Part shown: in pieces, positions 62,201 to 64,000 of the stretch | Layout: each line of letters begins with the position of its first letter | Position numbering within the stretch: position 1 is the stretch's first letter | Notes under the pieces: model-generated | The model's database searches: none | Seen by the model: only the letters and a program-made list of their open reading frames with translations | Told to the model about the DNA's origin: nothing | Translations under genes and position numbers: made by a program | DNA from: Campylorhamphus procurvoides | Lineage: Eukaryota; Chordata; Aves; Passeriformes; Dendrocolaptidae | Length of the DNA: 64,000 bases | Assembly (NCBI GenBank): GCA_013396655.1 | Contig: WBMV01005000.1 | Coordinates: 1 to 64,000 of the forward strand | Reading direction: 5' to 3'

Positions 62201-62828
62201 CTTCTTACTATCCTCTTAAAATAGAACAAAACAGAGTTGTGTAGAGATGCTAGGCTGTCTTTGTTGCAAAAATAGCAGCAGGAAATGTATTATGCACACA
62301 TTTTTATGAAGTTGACTGAAAAGCATTCTAGGCATGTACTGTAGAGCATTTTCCCTTGCATCTGACATACCTAATTTATATGGTGTCATGGCCTCAATTT
62401 TCTATCTCTAAACATTTTTCTTTATTGGGGATAGACAATAAATTTAGACTATAAAGGGAATACATCATAGTTAATGATGAAAAATTGGATTTATTAAAAC
62501 CTTAATTAGATTTAAATGACACAATCTTTTCCCTGTAATTCTCTTTTTTTTTTTTTTTAGCAGTGTCAGCCAAGTAAGTACAACAATTCCTGTAATGTCA
62601 GGAAACAAAGTATAATTCAAATTAATGCTTATAGACAATTTTCTTAGCTAAAGAGTGAAATTGACTCAAACTGATGCAAGTTGAGTGTTTGTACTTCCTC
62701 TGCGATGTTTTGTGTGGGTGATTTTTGTTTGTTTGTTTTTCTTTCTATTCCTTTAAAAGGATAAAAGAAAAAGGGATCTGGCACAGATCGTGCAGCCTGT
62801 CCATTTGTAAAAAACACAGCTCATGCTT
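56236..62828. other. AT-rich unique DNA without a gene
   Basis: No gene is seen. The block 56870-57120 has many TAAT/ATTA and ATGCAT words and could be a conserved non-coding element. A 15-base T run at 62544-62558 followed by AG, 13 bases and GTAAGT has the look of a splice acceptor and donor, with no other support. A MIR copy lies at 61228. Confidence 0.55.
61228..61340 (+). repeat. MIR SINE
   Basis: The order 'ccttgagcctgtcactttgc', 'ctgtctagaactctgtttcc', 'tcaataaatgaag', 'gcaggttttgtgagaggtta' follows the MIR core closely (its GGGCAAGTCACTT, CTCAGTTTCCTCA and GGGTTGTTGTGAGGATTA words). MIR is an ancient tRNA-derived SINE shared by amniotes, so this copy is old. Confidence 0.65.
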
Positions 62829-63455
62829 CACAGAATCATTTAGGTTGGCCAAGACCTCCAAAATCATTGAGTCCAACCTTTGACCAATCACTGCCATGTC
62901 AACTAGACCAGAGCACTGAGTGGCATGTCCACTTGTTTCTTGAACACCTTCGGGAGTGGTGATTCCACCACATCCCTGAACAGCCCATTCCAAGTTTAAC
63001 AACCTTTTCTGAGAAGAAATTCTTTTGGATGTCCATCCTGAACCTCCCTTGACACAACTTGAGGCCATTTCCTGTGGTCCTGTGACTTATTGCCTGGCAG
63101 AAGAGACCGACCCACAGTTTGCTTCAGCCTTCTTTCAGGTAGTTGTAGAGACTGACAAAGGTGACCCCTGAGCCTCTCTTTCCGCAGGATAACTAATCCC
63201 AGGTCCCTCAGCCGCTTCTCATCAGTCTTGTGTTCTGGACCCTTCCCCAGCTCCATTGCTCATCTCTTGACACACTCTAGCACTGGGATGTCCTTCCTGA
63301 ATTGAGGGGCCCAGAACTGGTCACAGATGTGGCCTTCCTGGTGCTGAGTACAGGGGGACAGTCACTACCCTGGTCCTGCTGACCACACTAATGCTGATAC
63401 AAACCAGGATGCCATTGGCGTGCTTGGCCACCCAGGCACACTGCTCAGTAAAAGC
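62829..63455 (-). mobile_element. CR1 LINE, end of ORF2 plus 3' end, reverse
   Basis: This is the longest CR1 copy here. The left edge is the reversed tail ('cacagaatcatttaggttgg'), followed by 'tgccatgtcaactagaccag', the block shared with the 17258 type. On the minus strand the part from 63256 back to about 63170 still reads as the end of ORF2 (GPEHKTDEKRLRDLGL), and beyond that come the 'ggggcccagaactggtcaca' and 'aggatgccattggcgtgctt' words of more upstream CR1 text. Stops break the frame. Confidence 0.95.
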
Positions 63456-63494
63456 TAGAGGCTGGAACCAGGTTGATCAAACCTAACATAGCCA

Positions 63495-64000
63495 TGTTAT
63501 TCTGAGAGTCCAGACAAGGGAAGCCCAAACAAGTGAAGGCAATACTTGTAGAAGGGACAATGATGAAAATAGCAGTTGTTGCAGGGTTGTTATGATCCAA
63601 TTATTAAAATAATCATAAATGCCTCTGCCTGAATTAAGGTGCAAATGAGACCATATGCTGAAGTCAATAGTATGGTTTTTCTTTAACAGTAGATTGAGAC
63701 AGAGAGAGAGAGAGAGAGAGAAATAGGAATAAAGAGGGAACGGGGAAGAAAGAGACTGACAGAGATTAAATAGAAATTGCATCACCACTTCCTGCAACCT
63801 GTCAAAATCCTGTGGGTCTGGTTCTGCTAGTCTTCTTGGTGGTGAGGGTCCCATAAAACATAGAGTCCAACATACACTTGGGAGATACCCAGCACCTCCT
63901 CTTGAGGGGAGAAGCTTTGCAGTCTCTTGCAACAGACTTTGGATTTGTTGCCTCTCTTGGATCATGTGCAGTCCTCTGGTGGCGAAAGATCTCAGCAATG
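63495..64000 (-). mobile_element. Possible LTR, running off the window
   Basis: Read on the minus strand, the left edge ends '...ctctcagaataaca', as an LTR would end, and it starts abruptly after CR1-flanking sequence. The stretch has a long open frame of 171 codons up to the window edge, but it runs through an AG microsatellite and shows no domain. I cannot name the family. It may instead be retroviral untranslated sequence or unique DNA. Confidence 0.35.
63696..63720 (+). repeat. AG microsatellite
   Basis: A run of ten AG units (63701-63720) preceded by GAGAC. It is the purine side of a GA/TC tract. Confidence 0.95.

Noticed and set aside
63483..63998. 171-codon frame at the window end, the longest in the window
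   Set aside because: It reads through an AG microsatellite (giving an SLSLSL run) and probable LTR sequence; no domain is recognised.

Overview
The window looks like a piece of bird nuclear genome, probably from a songbird. It carries at least ten copies of CR1, the LINE family that dominates bird genomes. These are recognised by the typical 3' end: repeats of ATTCTRTG, and on the other strand the 'agaatcatagaatggtt.aggttggaagggacctt' type of text. It also carries several solo LTRs of bird endogenous retroviruses and a few traces of the old vertebrate SINE MIR. 'Songbird' is an inference from the LTR style and is less certain than 'bird'.

No protein-coding gene, tRNA or rRNA can be supported. 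Every open frame is short. The longer ones lie in tandem repeats, in CR1 or LTR sequence, or in AT-rich DNA where frames of this length arise by chance. The window is best read as a gene desert or the inside of a very long intron.

Layout. Positions 1-192 hold the end of a minus-strand LTR inserted in a CR1 copy. From 193 to about 27,700 there is AT-rich unique DNA with three CR1 3' ends (7.3, 11.4 and 17.3 kb). At 27,715-28,463 there is a solo LTR with a perfect 5-bp target duplication. At 29,252-30,250 a CR1 copy is split by a 704-bp solo LTR, again with a perfect 5-bp duplication. At 31,246-32,095 there is a chain of pyrimidine-strand tandem arrays (17-bp, then CpG-bearing 24-bp, then about 18- and 23-bp units). 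CR1 pieces cluster at 34.7-35.6, 37.5-37.9 and 40.2-40.9 kb; the last is followed by a broken CR1 ORF1 esterase fragment. At 46,611-47,239 there is a minus-strand solo LTR, and at 49,319 a short LTR-like piece ending at an N. From about 50,690 to 56,235 there is a large minisatellite with a 35-bp unit, itself built from 17/18-bp monomers, into which another LTR has inserted. Unique DNA follows up to a long minus-strand CR1 at 62.8-63.5 kb and a probable LTR running off the window end.

Two points matter most to a user. First, the single N characters at 53,337 and 54,226 sit between exact duplicates (275 bp and 613 bp), so this part contains assembly-made duplications; the N at 31,408 and 49,479 may mark similar joins. 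Second, three of the LTRs look modular: the LTR at 29.5 kb shares its 5' part with the one at 47 kb and its 3' part with the one in the minisatellite, as expected from recombination between retroviral lineages.
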